This document shows positions 1-8,411 of a stretch of DNA of 45,129 bases, piece after piece. Location of the stretch: NCBI GenBank assembly GCA_001464055.1, contig LNET01000032.1, forward strand, positions 1-45,129. The letters are read 5' to 3'. This DNA comes from Burkholderiales bacterium Ga0077543 (GTDB lineage: Bacteria > Pseudomonadota > Gammaproteobacteria > Burkholderiales > Burkholderiaceae_C). The notes under the pieces are model-generated. The model was not told the origin of the DNA. It saw nothing but the letters and a program-made list of their open reading frames with translations, and did not search any database. Made by a program: the position numbers and the translations under genes. Position 1 is the stretch's first letter; each line of letters starts with the position of its first letter.

Positions 1-279
1 GCCCCAGGGCACGTCGCGCATGATGTACTCGACCGATGCGAAGGCGTAAGCCGCGTCGGGCTTGTAGTGCATCGTCAGGAAGATGCCCGTGACGATCTGC
101 AGCACCAGCACCAGCATCGCCAGCGAACCGAAGAAGTACCAGAAGTTGAAGTTCTTCGGTGCGTAGTACTCGGACAGGTGCTCCTTGTACAACTTGGTCG
201 CGGGAAAACGGTTGTCCACCCACGTCATCACCTGCTCGCCGATGGGGGCGCCGGCAGGGGCTTGCTTGAACTCAGCCAT
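1..279 (-). CDS. petB: Cytochrome b of the bc1 complex (N-terminal part, cut by window edge)
   Basis: The first 93 codons are present; the rest lies left of the window. Cytochrome b is the membrane subunit of ubiquinol:cytochrome c oxidoreductase that holds both b hemes and the quinol sites. The protein opens MAEFKQAPAG, then has the family-typical amphipathic start (VDNRFPATKLYKEHLSEYY) and a first membrane helix ending in the GIFLTMHYKPD segment typical of bacterial cytochrome b. The ATG at 279 is preceded by GAGGT. It lies 34 bases downstream of the Rieske gene on the same strand, the usual petA-petB order, with petC expected beyond the edge. The identification is firm from motifs and context. 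Confidence 0.95.
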   Translation of the reverse strand, partial: MAEFKQAPAGAPIGEQVMTWVDNRFPATKLYKEHLSEYYAPKNFNFWYFFGSLAMLVLVLQIVTGIFLTMHYKPDAAYAFASVEYIMRDVPWG

Positions 280-313
280 ATCGACCTCTGAACTGCAGTG
301 GATTGAAGAAAAC

Positions 314-973
314 TCAGGCTTTCTTGTCTTCGCCGATCAACAACACGTTGTCGGCCACGTACATGTGCGGCGGAACTTCCAGGTTGTCGGGCGCGGGCTT
401 GTTCCTGAAGACCCGGCCGGCCAGGTCGAAGGTCGAACCGTGGCAGGCACACAGGAAGCCACCGGCCCAGTCGTCGGGCAGCGAAGGCTGCGGGCCTGGC
501 GTGAACTTGGCGCCGGGAGAGCAGCCCAGGTGGGTGCAGATGCCGACGCCGACGAAGAACTCGGGCTTGATGGAGCGCCATTCATTGCGCGCGTACTCCG
601 GCGTCAGTTCGTCGGGCTTGCGGATGCTCTTCGGGTCGGCCAGCTGGGGATCGAGCTTGGGCAGCGCTGCCAGCTGCTCGGGCGTGCGGCGGATGATCCA
701 GACGGGCTTGCCGCGCCATTCCACGGTCTGCATCTCGCCGGGCTGCAAGGTGCTGACATCCACCCGCACGGCCGCGCCGGCGGCTCGCGCCCGCTCGGAA
801 GGGGCGAAGGTGCTGACGAAAGGCACGGCGACCGCCGCGCCGCCCACGGCGCCGACGCCGCAGGTGATGGCAATCCAGGTGCGGCGCCCGCCGTCGACGG
901 GTTCCTTCGAGAAGCTGAGGCCCGAAGCGTGGGACGGATCGGGCTTGGCGGAGCTGCTGGCGGAGTCACTCAT
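314..973 (-). CDS. petA: Ubiquinol-cytochrome c reductase Rieske iron-sulfur subunit
   Basis: This is the [2Fe-2S] subunit of the bc1 complex, passing electrons from ubiquinol to cytochrome c1 on the periplasmic side. The 219-residue product has a Tat-type signal-anchor (GGRRTWI at 28-34, hydrophobic to about 56). The two Rieske boxes are CTHLGC (146-151) and CACHGS (175-180). By family analogy Cys146, His148, Cys175 and His178 bind the cluster and Cys151-Cys177 form the disulfide. I chose the ATG at 973 because AGAGG lies about 6 bases upstream; an in-frame start at 1027 adds 18 residues that do not look like the family. It is the first gene of a petAB(C) operon and diverges from mscL. Confidence 0.97.
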   Translation of the reverse strand: MSDSASSSAKPDPSHASGLSFSKEPVDGGRRTWIAITCGVGAVGGAAVAVPFVSTFAPSERARAAGAAVRVDVSTLQPGEMQTVEWRGKPVWIIRRTPEQLAALPKLDPQLADPKSIRKPDELTPEYARNEWRSIKPEFFVGVGICTHLGCSPGAKFTPGPQPSLPDDWAGGFLCACHGSTFDLAGRVFRNKPAPDNLEVPPHMYVADNVLLIGEDKKA

Positions 974-1033
974 GGAAAACCTCTGCAATTCGACTGCACG
1001 AAAAGTCGTTCGATGGATTCGGGACAACCCGGG

Positions 1034-1039
1034 ATTCTA
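1034..1039 (-). promoter_or_regulatory. Possible -10 element of the pet operon
   Basis: TAGAAT on the minus strand lies about 60 bases before the petA start and resembles a sigma-70 -10 box. No convincing -35 box sits 16-18 bases upstream, so this is weak evidence. Confidence 0.25.
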
Positions 1040-1178
1040 GCCGCACCGCCCTGACGCTCGTTGACCCTGGTTTGAGTCTTGACGCTGTCACAGCCCTGCC
1101 GCTACCGTCGCCTCGCGTGTCGTCGATGCGCACAACACATTCAGCACCAGCGGCCTTGCCGTGTATTGGAGGAAGAAA

Positions 1179-1607
1179 ATGGGTTTCTCGTCGGAGTTCA
1201 AGGAATTCGCACTCAAGGGCAATGTGGTCGATCTGGCCGTGGGCGTGATCATCGGTGGCGCCTTCGGCAAAATCGTCGATTCGCTCGTGGGTGATGTCAT
1301 CATGCCCGTCGTCGGCCGCATCTTCGGTGGCCTGGACTTCAGCAGCTACTACATCCCGCTGTCGGGCCAGGCCTCAGGGCTGGCACTGGCTGAAGCCAAG
1401 AAGGCCGGCGCCGTGCTGGCCTACGGCAACTTCATCACCATCGCCATCAACTTCATCATCCTGGCTTTCATCATCTTCCTGATGGTCAAGCAGATGAACC
1501 GCATGAAGCGCGCCGAGCCGGCCCCGGCACCGCCCGCCACGCCCGAGGACGTGCTGCTGCTGCGCGAGATCCGCGACTCGCTGGGGCGAAACGCGAAGAC
1601 TTCCTGA
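1179..1607 (+). CDS. mscL: Large-conductance mechanosensitive channel MscL
   Basis: MscL is an inner-membrane homopentamer that opens under membrane tension to release solutes in hypo-osmotic shock. The product has 142 residues, normal for the family. It shows the amphipathic N-terminus ([20 protein letters not shown]), the glycine/alanine-rich pore helix ([13 protein letters not shown]), a periplasmic loop, a second helix ([17 protein letters not shown]) and the charged C-terminal bundle with a Pro-rich linker. The ATG at 1179 has a strong GGAGGA six bases upstream. A GTG at 1161 is in frame but would put the RBS inside the gene. It is monocistronic and divergent from petA. Confidence 0.97.
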   Translation: MGFSSEFKEFALKGNVVDLAVGVIIGGAFGKIVDSLVGDVIMPVVGRIFGGLDFSSYYIPLSGQASGLALAEAKKAGAVLAYGNFITIAINFIILAFIIFLMVKQMNRMKRAEPAPAPPATPEDVLLLREIRDSLGRNAKTS

Positions 1608-1674
1608 AGCCTGCCCAAAGCCCATGTGAGCCCCGGCCGCCTGCGCCGGGGCGATGAAGGTCAGGCAGCGGTAC

Positions 1675-1709
1675 AAGCGGTGAACTGACCGGTTTTTTTG
1701 CCGGTTCAG
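1675..1709 (+). terminator. Possible intrinsic terminator after mscL
   Basis: CGGT-gaactg-ACCG (1678-1691) is followed after one G by seven T (1693-1699). An alternative fold pairs 1685-1692 with 1701-1709 and puts the T-run in the loop. A stronger GC hairpin (GCCCCGGC 1630-1637 with GCCGGGGC 1645-1652) lies just upstream but has no T-run. Confidence 0.4.
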
Positions 1710-1762
1710 CCGCGTGTCATGGCGATGGCGCTGCCCGATACTGGGCAGGCAAGCACCGTCGC

Positions 1763-4258
1763 ATGAAGCCGAATCCTGTCCATCGCCTGCCAGCCCCGCT
1801 GGAGCCCGCCGTCCAGGCCCTGAAGCTGGCGGCGCGCAACGCCGTGGAACGCACGATCGAAAGCCTGGGCCTGGCCGCCCTGGCTGCGGGCAACGCCTAC
1901 CAGCGCGACGGCCTGCTGGGAGCGCAGTTCGAACTGAATCGCAAGTCGGCCGTGTTCGTGCTGAGCTTCAACGACGCCTTCGATCAACGCGTGATGCGTG
2001 AGGCCGGCGGCCTGGCGCCGGCCACACCCGCAGCAGCAGCCACCGCCTGGGACGCGCTGAGCCTGGTGGCCGACCACGAGGTCGAAGTGCAGATTTCGGC
2101 CGAGCGCTTCGGCATGGACGTGGCCCATGCCTGCGAATGGGAACTGCGTGAGTTCGACGCTTACGTCGCGAGCCTGCTGGACTACAGCGGCAGCGAGAAG
2201 GACCGCAACCCGCTGCGCCCCCAGGTGGTAGGCCATGCGATGCTGCACGCCATCGAGGCCGTTTCCGAACGCGCCGAGGTGCGCAAGCTGCTCTCCAGCG
2301 AGATCAGCCGCTCGCTGGGCGGCTTGCTGCGCAAGGCCTATGCCGACATCGTCTCGGAACTGCGCCGGGCCGGCGTGCAGCCGCGCGGCCTGAGCGTGCG
2401 CACCACCGGGCCACGCAACGGCGAGACCAGCGCCTACGAGACGTCCAGCCGAGCCGCCGGGCTCGACGACCCGCGAGCCCACCACAGCCGCTCGGGGGCC
2501 ACGATGGCCGGGCCGTTCAACCACGGCCACCACCCAGGCCAGGCCGCCGACCACGGCCGCGACCCATTGACCGGCGTACGCCGGCCGGCCGGTCCCACGG
2601 GGCACGGCGGCTTCGCGGCCTCGTCGCGCGGCAGCATCGGCCGCGGCCCCAGCCTGGGCGCCATCGACCCGGGCCTGATGAACCTCATCCGCCGGCTCAC
2701 CTTCAGCAGCGGCGCGCAGCTCGACGACGGCGGCGCGGCGGTCGGCGCGCCACGCGCCTATCGCCACAACGATGGCGAGGGCTACAGCAGCCCCGCAGGC
2801 TGGTCGGAACCCAGCGACTTCGACACCGGCCAGGCCGTGCCGAACCTGATCCTGGCGCACCGCGACGAATTGCGCAAAGCCAGCAAGGGCTCGCTGGACC
2901 ACATGGTCATCGACGTCATTGCCGGGCTGTTCGACCAGATCCTGTCCGACCCGAAGGTGCCGCCGCAGATGGCGCGCCAGATCGCCAGGCTGCAATTGCC
3001 GGTGCTGCGCGCGGCGCTGGGCGACACCAGCTTCTTCTCGTCGCGCAGGCATCCGGTGCGCCGCTTCATCAACCGCATCGCCTCGCTGGGTGCAGCCTTC
3101 GAGGACTACAGCGACCCCGTGGCGCAGCGCTTCCTGACCAAGATCAAGGCGCTGGTGCAACAGGTGGTGGAAGGTGACTTCGACCAGATCGAGACCTATG
3201 AGAGCCAGCTGCGGGCCCTGGAAGCCTTCATGGCCGAGATCGGCCGCGCCGACGACCAGGCCGCGGGCGAGGCGGCCGAGCTGCTGGCACAGAAGGAAGA
3301 CGAACAACGCCTGCGCCAGCTGTACGCGCAGCGGCTGGAAGGCGAGCTGAAGGGCCTGGCCGGCCCTGAATTTGTTCGCGACTTCATCACCCGCACCTGG
3401 AGCCGGGTGATGATCCGCGCCGCGTCGCAGGACGGCACGGACAGCCCGCTGGCCCAGCGCCTGCGCCGCGCCGGCCGCGAACTCTTCATGAGCGTGCAGC
3501 CGAAGGCCACGCCGCAGGCGCGCAAGGCCTTCCTGGCCGACCTGCCGCGCCTGATGCAGGACCTGACGGCTGGCATGAACCTCATCCAATGGCCCGAGGC
3601 CGACCGCCGCGCCTTCTTCGGCCAGCTCATGCCGGCGCATGCCGAGGCGCTGAAGAACACCAGCGCGCGCCAGCTCGACATCAACCTGCTGGCGCGGCAG
3701 GTGGAAGGTGCGATCGAAGGCGCATTGCCTTCGACCGAGGAACTGCGGGCGGCACCGGCCCACATGCCGGTGCTGGACGACGAAGTCCAGGCGCCCAGCT
3801 TCACGCCCGAAGAGGCCCGCCGCGTCGGCCTGGTCGACGAAGCCGCGGTGGACTGGTCGGCCCCCGCTGCGCCACCGGTGGACATCGAGATCGACCCGCA
3901 GCCGGCGGCCGCGGCCAGCGGCGCGCTGCTGCCCGGCACGCCGCCACCGGCCGACCCCGCCGAGGCCCCTGAACCGGTGCAGGGCCGCGCCCTGGCCGAC
4001 CATGTGCAGATCGGCTTCGCCTACCAGATGGAGCTGGAAGGCCAGTGGCAGAAGGTGCGCCTGTCGCATGTCAGCCCGGCACGCAGCTTCTTCGTCTTCA
4101 CGCACGGCGGCGCACATGCGCAGAAGACCGTGTCGCTGTCGCGACGCATGCTCGAGAAACTGTGCGACGCCGGGCGCCTGCGCGCCTTCGAGCAAAGCCA
4201 GCTCGTCGAGCGCGCCACCGCCCGCGCGCGCAGGCAGCTGGCACGCCTAGGGGCCTGA
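1763..4258 (+). CDS. DUF1631 family protein
   Basis: The 831-residue product matches the DUF1631 family of beta/gammaproteobacteria, whose function is unknown to me. The N-terminal third is helical (residues 1-210). Residues about 215-300 form a low-complexity Gly/His/Pro-rich linker. A long helical middle follows (about 350-660, including VPPQMARQIARLQLPVLRAA). The C-terminal 90 residues form a compact domain (IGFAYQMELEGQWQKVRLSH) that looks beta-rich and PilZ-like. No signal peptide or membrane segment is visible, so it is probably cytoplasmic. The start at 1763 lacks a good Shine-Dalgarno. Its 3' end overlaps convergent pdxA by 12 bases. Family assignment is fairly sure; no role is claimed. 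Confidence 0.85.
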   Translation: MKPNPVHRLPAPLEPAVQALKLAARNAVERTIESLGLAALAAGNAYQRDGLLGAQFELNRKSAVFVLSFNDAFDQRVMREAGGLAPATPAAAATAWDALSLVADHEVEVQISAERFGMDVAHACEWELREFDAYVASLLDYSGSEKDRNPLRPQVVGHAMLHAIEAVSERAEVRKLLSSEISRSLGGLLRKAYADIVSELRRAGVQPRGLSVRTTGPRNGETSAYETSSRAAGLDDPRAHHSRSGATMAGPFNHGHHPGQAADHGRDPLTGVRRPAGPTGHGGFAASSRGSIGRGPSLGAIDPGLMNLIRRLTFSSGAQLDDGGAAVGAPRAYRHNDGEGYSSPAGWSEPSDFDTGQAVPNLILAHRDELRKASKGSLDHMVIDVIAGLFDQILSDPKVPPQMARQIARLQLPVLRAALGDTSFFSSRRHPVRRFINRIASLGAAFEDYSDPVAQRFLTKIKALVQQVVEGDFDQIETYESQLRALEAFMAEIGRADDQAAGEAAELLAQKEDEQRLRQLYAQRLEGELKGLAGPEFVRDFITRTWSRVMIRAASQDGTDSPLAQRLRRAGRELFMSVQPKATPQARKAFLADLPRLMQDLTAGMNLIQWPEADRRAFFGQLMPAHAEALKNTSARQLDINLLARQVEGAIEGALPSTEELRAAPAHMPVLDDEVQAPSFTPEEARRVGLVDEAAVDWSAPAAPPVDIEIDPQPAAAASGALLPGTPPPADPAEAPEPVQGRALADHVQIGFAYQMELEGQWQKVRLSHVSPARSFFVFTHGGAHAQKTVSLSRRMLEKLCDAGRLRAFEQSQLVERATARARRQLARLGA

Positions 4259-5257
4259 CGCCCCCTGAATCGCCCTGCCGCCTGTCGTGTCGGCCACGAG
4301 GCGCCGCGCCATGCGCAGCGCTGCCATTAGGCTGGCGGGGTCGGCCAGGCCGGTGCCGGCGATGTCGAAGGCGGTGCCATGGTCCGGGCTGGTGCGGACG
4401 AAAGGCAGCCCCAGCGTGACATTCACGCCCTGCTCCACGCCCAGGTATTTCACCGGGATCAGGCCGTGGTCGTGGGTCATCGCGACGACGACGTCGAACT
4501 CGCAGCGTCGCGCCCGCATGAACACCGTGTCAGGCGCGAAGGGGCCGGTCGCGTCGATGCCTTCGGCGCGGGCAGCGGCAATCGCCGGGGCGATGATGTC
4601 CCGTTCTTCGGTGCCGAACAAGCCGCCTTCGCCGGCATGCGGGTTGAGGCCGGCCACCCCGATGCGGGCCGGGCCGGGCTGCCATGACGCGGCCGCAGCG
4701 TGGGTGATGCGCAGTGTGTGCAGCACGGCGTCGAAGCTGACGGCGTCGATCGCGCTGCGCAGGCTCTGGTGGATGGTGACCAGCACCACCCGCAGTTCCT
4801 CGTTGGCCAGCATCATGCGCACGGCGGGTGCGCGGGCCAGGGCCTGCAGCATCTCGGTGTGCCCGGGGTAGGGCACGCCAGCGGCGGCCAGGGCCTGCTT
4901 GTGGATCGGGGCGGTGACGATGGCCGCGCCCTGCCCGGCCTGCAGCCAGGCCACGGCCGCCTCGATGCAGCGGGCAGCGGCAGCGCCACAAAGGGCATCG
5001 ACCCGACCCCAGGGCAGTTTTGCCAGCCCGGGCGACAGGCCCGGCACCGCCAGCACCGCCAGGCAGCCGGGCGGCACCGCGGCCAGGTCGGCCGGGTGGT
5101 CGACCACGGCCGTCATCGGTGCGCCAGCGCGGCGCAGCACCGCTGCATCGCCCAGCACCAGGGCATCGCCCAGCTGGCCCGCCAGGAAGGCCTTGACGAT
5201 GATCTCGGGCCCGATGCCGACGGCGTCGCCCATCGTCACCAGCAGTGGCGCGGTCAC
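4247..5257 (-). CDS. pdxA: 4-hydroxythreonine-4-phosphate dehydrogenase PdxA
   Basis: PdxA oxidises 4-phosphohydroxy-L-threonine with NAD in de novo pyridoxal 5'-phosphate synthesis. Counting from a GTG at 5257 the protein has 336 residues, the family length. Metal ligands expected from E. coli PdxA are visible as His163 (VTIHQSL), His207 (LNPHAGEGG) and His262 (THDHGLIPVK). The substrate/NAD regions VTAPIHK, PGHTEML and TSPDHGTAFDIAG are also present. The usual GDPAGIGPE motif reads GDAVGIGPE here. No ATG lies upstream of that motif in a sensible place; the GTG sits 13 bases after the nif3 stop, suggesting coupled translation. An upstream in-frame extension to 5716 is antisense noise within nif3. 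Confidence 0.93.
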   Translation of the reverse strand: MTAPLLVTMGDAVGIGPEIIVKAFLAGQLGDALVLGDAAVLRRAGAPMTAVVDHPADLAAVPPGCLAVLAVPGLSPGLAKLPWGRVDALCGAAAARCIEAAVAWLQAGQGAAIVTAPIHKQALAAAGVPYPGHTEMLQALARAPAVRMMLANEELRVVLVTIHQSLRSAIDAVSFDAVLHTLRITHAAAASWQPGPARIGVAGLNPHAGEGGLFGTEERDIIAPAIAAARAEGIDATGPFAPDTVFMRARRCEFDVVVAMTHDHGLIPVKYLGVEQGVNVTLGLPFVRTSPDHGTAFDIAGTGLADPASLMAALRMARRLVADTTGGRAIQGASGP

Positions 5258-5270
5258 GGCCAGGGCGCCT

Positions 5271-6020
5271 TCATGCGGGGTTGTCCACGTCGATGAACTG
5301 GTGCTGCAGGCCGAAGCGCGCGGCCAGCGCGCCGGCCACGGCCGGGGCGCCATAGCGTTCGGTGGCGTGGTGGCCGCAGGCCAGGAAGGCGACGCCGGTT
5401 TCCCGCGCCAGGTGGGCCTGGGGTTCGGAGATCTCGCCGGTGATGAAGGCGTCGGCGCCCGCGGCGATGGCGGCTTCGAAGTAGCCTTGTGCACCGCCGG
5501 TGCACCAGGCCACGCGGGCCAGCGGGCGACCGTCGCCCGCAAGCACCGTGGGCGCCCGGCCCAGCGCCCGGGCGACGGTGGCGGCCAGGCCGTCCAGCGC
5601 CAAGGGCGCCGCGGCCGTTCCGATGAACCCCAGCGCCTGTTCGCCGAAGCGCGCGTCTGCCACCAGCCCCAGGCGCAGGCCGAGCTGGGCGTTGTTGCCC
5701 AGTTCGGCATGGGCATCCAGCGGCAGGTGGTAGGCGTACAGGTTGATGTCGTGCGCCATCAACCGCGCCACGCGCTGGCGCAGCCAGCCCGTGAGCCGGC
5801 CGTCTTGGCCGCGCCAGAACAGGCCGTGATGGACGAGCAAGGTGTCGGCGCCGGCGGCGATGGCGGCGTCGATGAAGGCCAGACTGGCGGTGACCCCACT
5901 GACGACGACCCTGACCTGGGGACAACCCTCAACCTGCAGACCATTCGGCCCATAATCCTTGAAGTCCGCAGGGGTCAAGAGTTCCTGCAGGTAGGTTTCG
6001 ACGGCTCTTCTATCGGTCAT
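5271..6020 (-). CDS. Nif3-like dinuclear metal center protein (YbgI family)
   Basis: The product has 249 residues and belongs to the Nif3/YbgI family of dinuclear-metal proteins, often labelled GTP cyclohydrolase 1 type 2; the true reaction is unsettled. Visible signatures are GPNGLQVEG near the start, the metal-binding LLVHHGLFWRG, a YHLPLDAH motif, and the C-terminal ITGEISEPQ followed by CGHHATERYG, which supplies further ligands. The ATG at 6020 gives the usual family start (MTDRRAVETYLQELL). Upstream in-frame codons run into the divergent protease gene. It forms a tight pair with pdxA and starts only 18 bases from the divergent protease start. Confidence 0.93.
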   Translation of the reverse strand: MTDRRAVETYLQELLTPADFKDYGPNGLQVEGCPQVRVVVSGVTASLAFIDAAIAAGADTLLVHHGLFWRGQDGRLTGWLRQRVARLMAHDINLYAYHLPLDAHAELGNNAQLGLRLGLVADARFGEQALGFIGTAAAPLALDGLAATVARALGRAPTVLAGDGRPLARVAWCTGGAQGYFEAAIAAGADAFITGEISEPQAHLARETGVAFLACGHHATERYGAPAVAGALAARFGLQHQFIDVDNPA

Positions 6021-6038
6021 GGTGCCGATTTTGACAAT

Positions 6039-7214
6039 ATGTGGCGCAAGACTTGGCTCGTTTTTTCTCAGGCCGTGACGGTGGCGGTCGCGGCCTTGTT
6101 CGTGGTGGCCACGCTCAAGCCCGAATGGCTGCCCGGTGCGCGCAGCGGCAACCTGCTGCCCGCGCCCACGTTGACACAGATCGCCAACCCACCGCCAGCC
6201 AACGCCGCATCGGCCGGGCTGGCCGTGGCCACGGGTTACACCCTGGCCGCGCGCCGCGCTGCGCCGGCCGTGGTCAGCGTCACCGCCACGCGGGTGGGCA
6301 ACAACCCCCATGCCAACGACCCCCGCTTCCGCGAATTCTTCGGCCAGCGCGGCAACCGCAACGCCCCGTCGCAGGTCGGGCTGGGTTCGGGGGTGATCGT
6401 TGCGCCTGAAGGCTATGTGCTGACCAACCACCACGTCATCGAAGGCGCCACCGACATCCAGGTCCAGCTGCCCGATGGCCGCGAAGCCAGCGCCCGGCTG
6501 GTGGGCAGCGACGTCGAAACCGACATCGCGGTGCTGAAAATGGACCTGCCCGACCTGCCGGTCATGGCCTTGGGCGATGTGCGTGCGCTGCAGGTGGGCG
6601 ATGCGGTGCTGGCCATCGGCAACCCATTCGGCGTGGGCCAGACGGTGACGGCCGGCATCGTCAGCGCTCTGGACCGGCAGACGCGCGACAGTTCACCGCT
6701 GCAGAACTTCGTGCAGACCGACGCTGCCATCAACCCGGGCAATTCCGGCGGTGCGCTGGTGGACATCGAAGGCCGGCTGGTGGGCATCAACACCGCCATC
6801 TTCTCGCGCAGCGGCGGCAGCAACGGCATCGGCTTCGCCGTGCCGGTGGACACGGCACGCGGCGTGATGGAGCAGCTGGTCAGCACCGGGCGAGTGCAGC
6901 GCGGCTGGATCGGCGTGGAACCCCGCGAACTCACGGCAGAACTGGCCGAGAACCTGAACCTGCCGGTGAAGGCCGGGGTGCTGATCACCGGCGTGCTGCA
7001 GAACGGGCCTGCAGCCCAGGGCGGCCTGCGGCCGGGCGACGTGGTTCTGAAGGTCGGCGACACCGATGTGCGCACCCCCACCGAACTGCTGACCGCGGTG
7101 GCTTCGATGGCCCCGAACAGCGAAACCAGCCTGGCCGTGCAACGCGGCCCGCAAGCCCTGCAGGTGAAGGTGCGGCTCGCCAGCCGCGAAGAAAACCTGG
7201 CGCGGCAGCGGTGA
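6039..7214 (+). CDS. Membrane-anchored trypsin-like serine protease with one PDZ domain (DegS/AlgW type)
   Basis: This is an HtrA-family protease of 391 residues, likely periplasmic and tethered by an N-terminal helix (about 8-27). The catalytic triad is His132 (TNHHVI), Asp162 (TDIAVLK) and Ser236 (NPGNSGGAL). A single PDZ domain covers about 290-380 (VKAGVLITGV, GLRPGDVVLKVG). One PDZ plus a membrane anchor fits DegS/AlgW, which cleave anti-sigma factors after sensing misfolded porins, rather than DegP with two PDZ domains. No anti-sigma gene is nearby. The ATG at 6039 begins the anchor (MWRKTWLVFSQ); the longer open frame back to 4899 is antisense to nif3 and pdxA. No clear Shine-Dalgarno precedes the start. 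Confidence 0.93.
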   Translation: MWRKTWLVFSQAVTVAVAALFVVATLKPEWLPGARSGNLLPAPTLTQIANPPPANAASAGLAVATGYTLAARRAAPAVVSVTATRVGNNPHANDPRFREFFGQRGNRNAPSQVGLGSGVIVAPEGYVLTNHHVIEGATDIQVQLPDGREASARLVGSDVETDIAVLKMDLPDLPVMALGDVRALQVGDAVLAIGNPFGVGQTVTAGIVSALDRQTRDSSPLQNFVQTDAAINPGNSGGALVDIEGRLVGINTAIFSRSGGSNGIGFAVPVDTARGVMEQLVSTGRVQRGWIGVEPRELTAELAENLNLPVKAGVLITGVLQNGPAAQGGLRPGDVVLKVGDTDVRTPTELLTAVASMAPNSETSLAVQRGPQALQVKVRLASREENLARQR

Positions 7215-7233
7215 CACCAGCGGCACGAAGCCG

Positions 7234-7419
7234 CTAGAGCATCAGGGCCAGTCGCTCCAGGATCAGCACCGCAAAGAAGCCGAAGGCGGCCAGCACCGTC
7301 CACTTCACGATGACGATGCCGCGGTGGCGCCAGGCCACCTGGCCCGTGCCGATGTACAGGGCAAAGCACAGCAAACCGGCCACCAGCAGCAGGCCAAAGA
7401 CGAGACGGAAGATCAGCAT
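7234..7419 (-). CDS. Small two-helix membrane protein
   Basis: This 61-residue protein starts MLIFRLVFGLLLVAGL and consists of two hydrophobic helices (about 2-22 and 37-57) joined by a short polar loop (TGQVAWRHRG). I do not recognise a named family. It lies 11 bases downstream of lpxC on the same strand and is probably cotranscribed. AAAGGG lies about 10 bases upstream of the start. An open frame in the same phase reaching 7917 is antisense-type readthrough into lpxC and is not used. Confidence 0.7.
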   Translation of the reverse strand: MLIFRLVFGLLLVAGLLCFALYIGTGQVAWRHRGIVIVKWTVLAAFGFFAVLILERLALML

Positions 7420-7430
7420 TCCAGCACCCT

Positions 7431-8366
7431 TTACCAGGCCGGCGCCAGCTCGGCGAAGCCGCGCGGTGCATCGGCTGTCTTGTCGAAGCTGACGATGCGA
7501 TAGGCCGTGTCGTCGGCCAGCAGGGCGCGCAGCAGCTTGTTGTTCAGCGCATGACCGCTCTTGTAGGCCACGTAGCTGGCCAGCAGCGGCTTGCCGGCGA
7601 TGTGCAGGTCGCCGATGGCGTCGAGGATCTTGTGCTTGACGAATTCGTCGTCGTAGCGCAGCCCTTCGGCATTGAGCACGCGGTGGTCGTCGACGACGAT
7701 GACGTTGTCCATGTTGCCACCCAGCCCCAGGCCGCGGCTGCGCATCATCTCGACGTCCTTGGTGAAGCCGAAGGTGCGGGCGCGCGCGATGTCGCGCTTG
7801 TACTGGCCTGAGCCGAAGTCGAATTCGACGCGCTGGCCGGTGGCGTCCACCGCCGGGTGGTTGAACTCGATCTCGAAGCTGAGCTTGTAGCCGTGGAAGG
7901 GCTCGAGCCGGGCCCACTTCAGCTGCGCGCCCGTGCCTTCGCGCACTTCGATGGTCTTGGTGACCTGGATGAAGCGCTTGGGCGCGTCCTGCAGCGCGAT
8001 GCCGGCGCTTTGCAGCAGGTAGACGAAGCTTGCGGCGCTGCCGTCGAGGATGGGCACTTCCTCGGCCGAGATGTCGATGACCAGGTTGTCCAGCCCCAGC
8101 CCGGCGCAGGCCGACATCAGGTGTTCGATGGTTTGCACGCGCGGGCCGCCGGGGTCGCCGCCGGGGCTGATGGTGCTGGCCATGCGCGTGTCGCTGACGG
8201 CAAAGGCGTCGACCGGGATGTCCACCGGCACAGGCAGGTCGACGCGGCGAAAGACGATGCCGGTGTCTGGCGCTGCCGGGCGCAGCGTCAGTTCGACACG
8301 CTGGCCGCTGTGCACGCCCACGCCGACCGAACGCGTGATGGACTTGAGGGTGCGCTGCTGCAACAT
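7431..8366 (-). CDS. lpxC: UDP-3-O-acyl-N-acetylglucosamine deacetylase LpxC
   Basis: LpxC is the zinc deacetylase that commits UDP-3-O-acyl-GlcNAc to lipid A synthesis. The 311-residue product starts MLQQRTLKS, as in the family, so 8366 is preferred over 8405. The zinc ligands by family comparison are His82 ([16 protein letters not shown]), His245 and Asp249 ([11 protein letters not shown]); His272 (SGHALNNKL) is the catalytic residue. A family-typical EVPILDGSA segment lies near 103-111. In many beta- and gammaproteobacteria lpxC follows ftsZ. Here it stands between a catabolic operon and a small membrane protein, with no division genes nearby. Confidence 0.97.
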   Translation of the reverse strand: MLQQRTLKSITRSVGVGVHSGQRVELTLRPAAPDTGIVFRRVDLPVPVDIPVDAFAVSDTRMASTISPGGDPGGPRVQTIEHLMSACAGLGLDNLVIDISAEEVPILDGSAASFVYLLQSAGIALQDAPKRFIQVTKTIEVREGTGAQLKWARLEPFHGYKLSFEIEFNHPAVDATGQRVEFDFGSGQYKRDIARARTFGFTKDVEMMRSRGLGLGGNMDNVIVVDDHRVLNAEGLRYDDEFVKHKILDAIGDLHIAGKPLLASYVAYKSGHALNNKLLRALLADDTAYRIVSFDKTADAPRGFAELAPAW

Positions 8367-8411
8367 GCGGCCATTGTCACTGCGCAGCCGTACACGCGTG
8401 TTCAACGGGCT

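Noticed and set aside
1706..4195. 829-residue open frame on the minus strand
   Set aside because: It is the antisense shadow of the DUF1631 gene; its translation is His/Gln/Arg-rich without motifs, as expected of GC-rich shadows.
4899..6038. Long N-terminal extension of the serine protease
   Set aside because: It runs antisense through nif3 and pdxA; the membrane anchor starts at the ATG at 6039.
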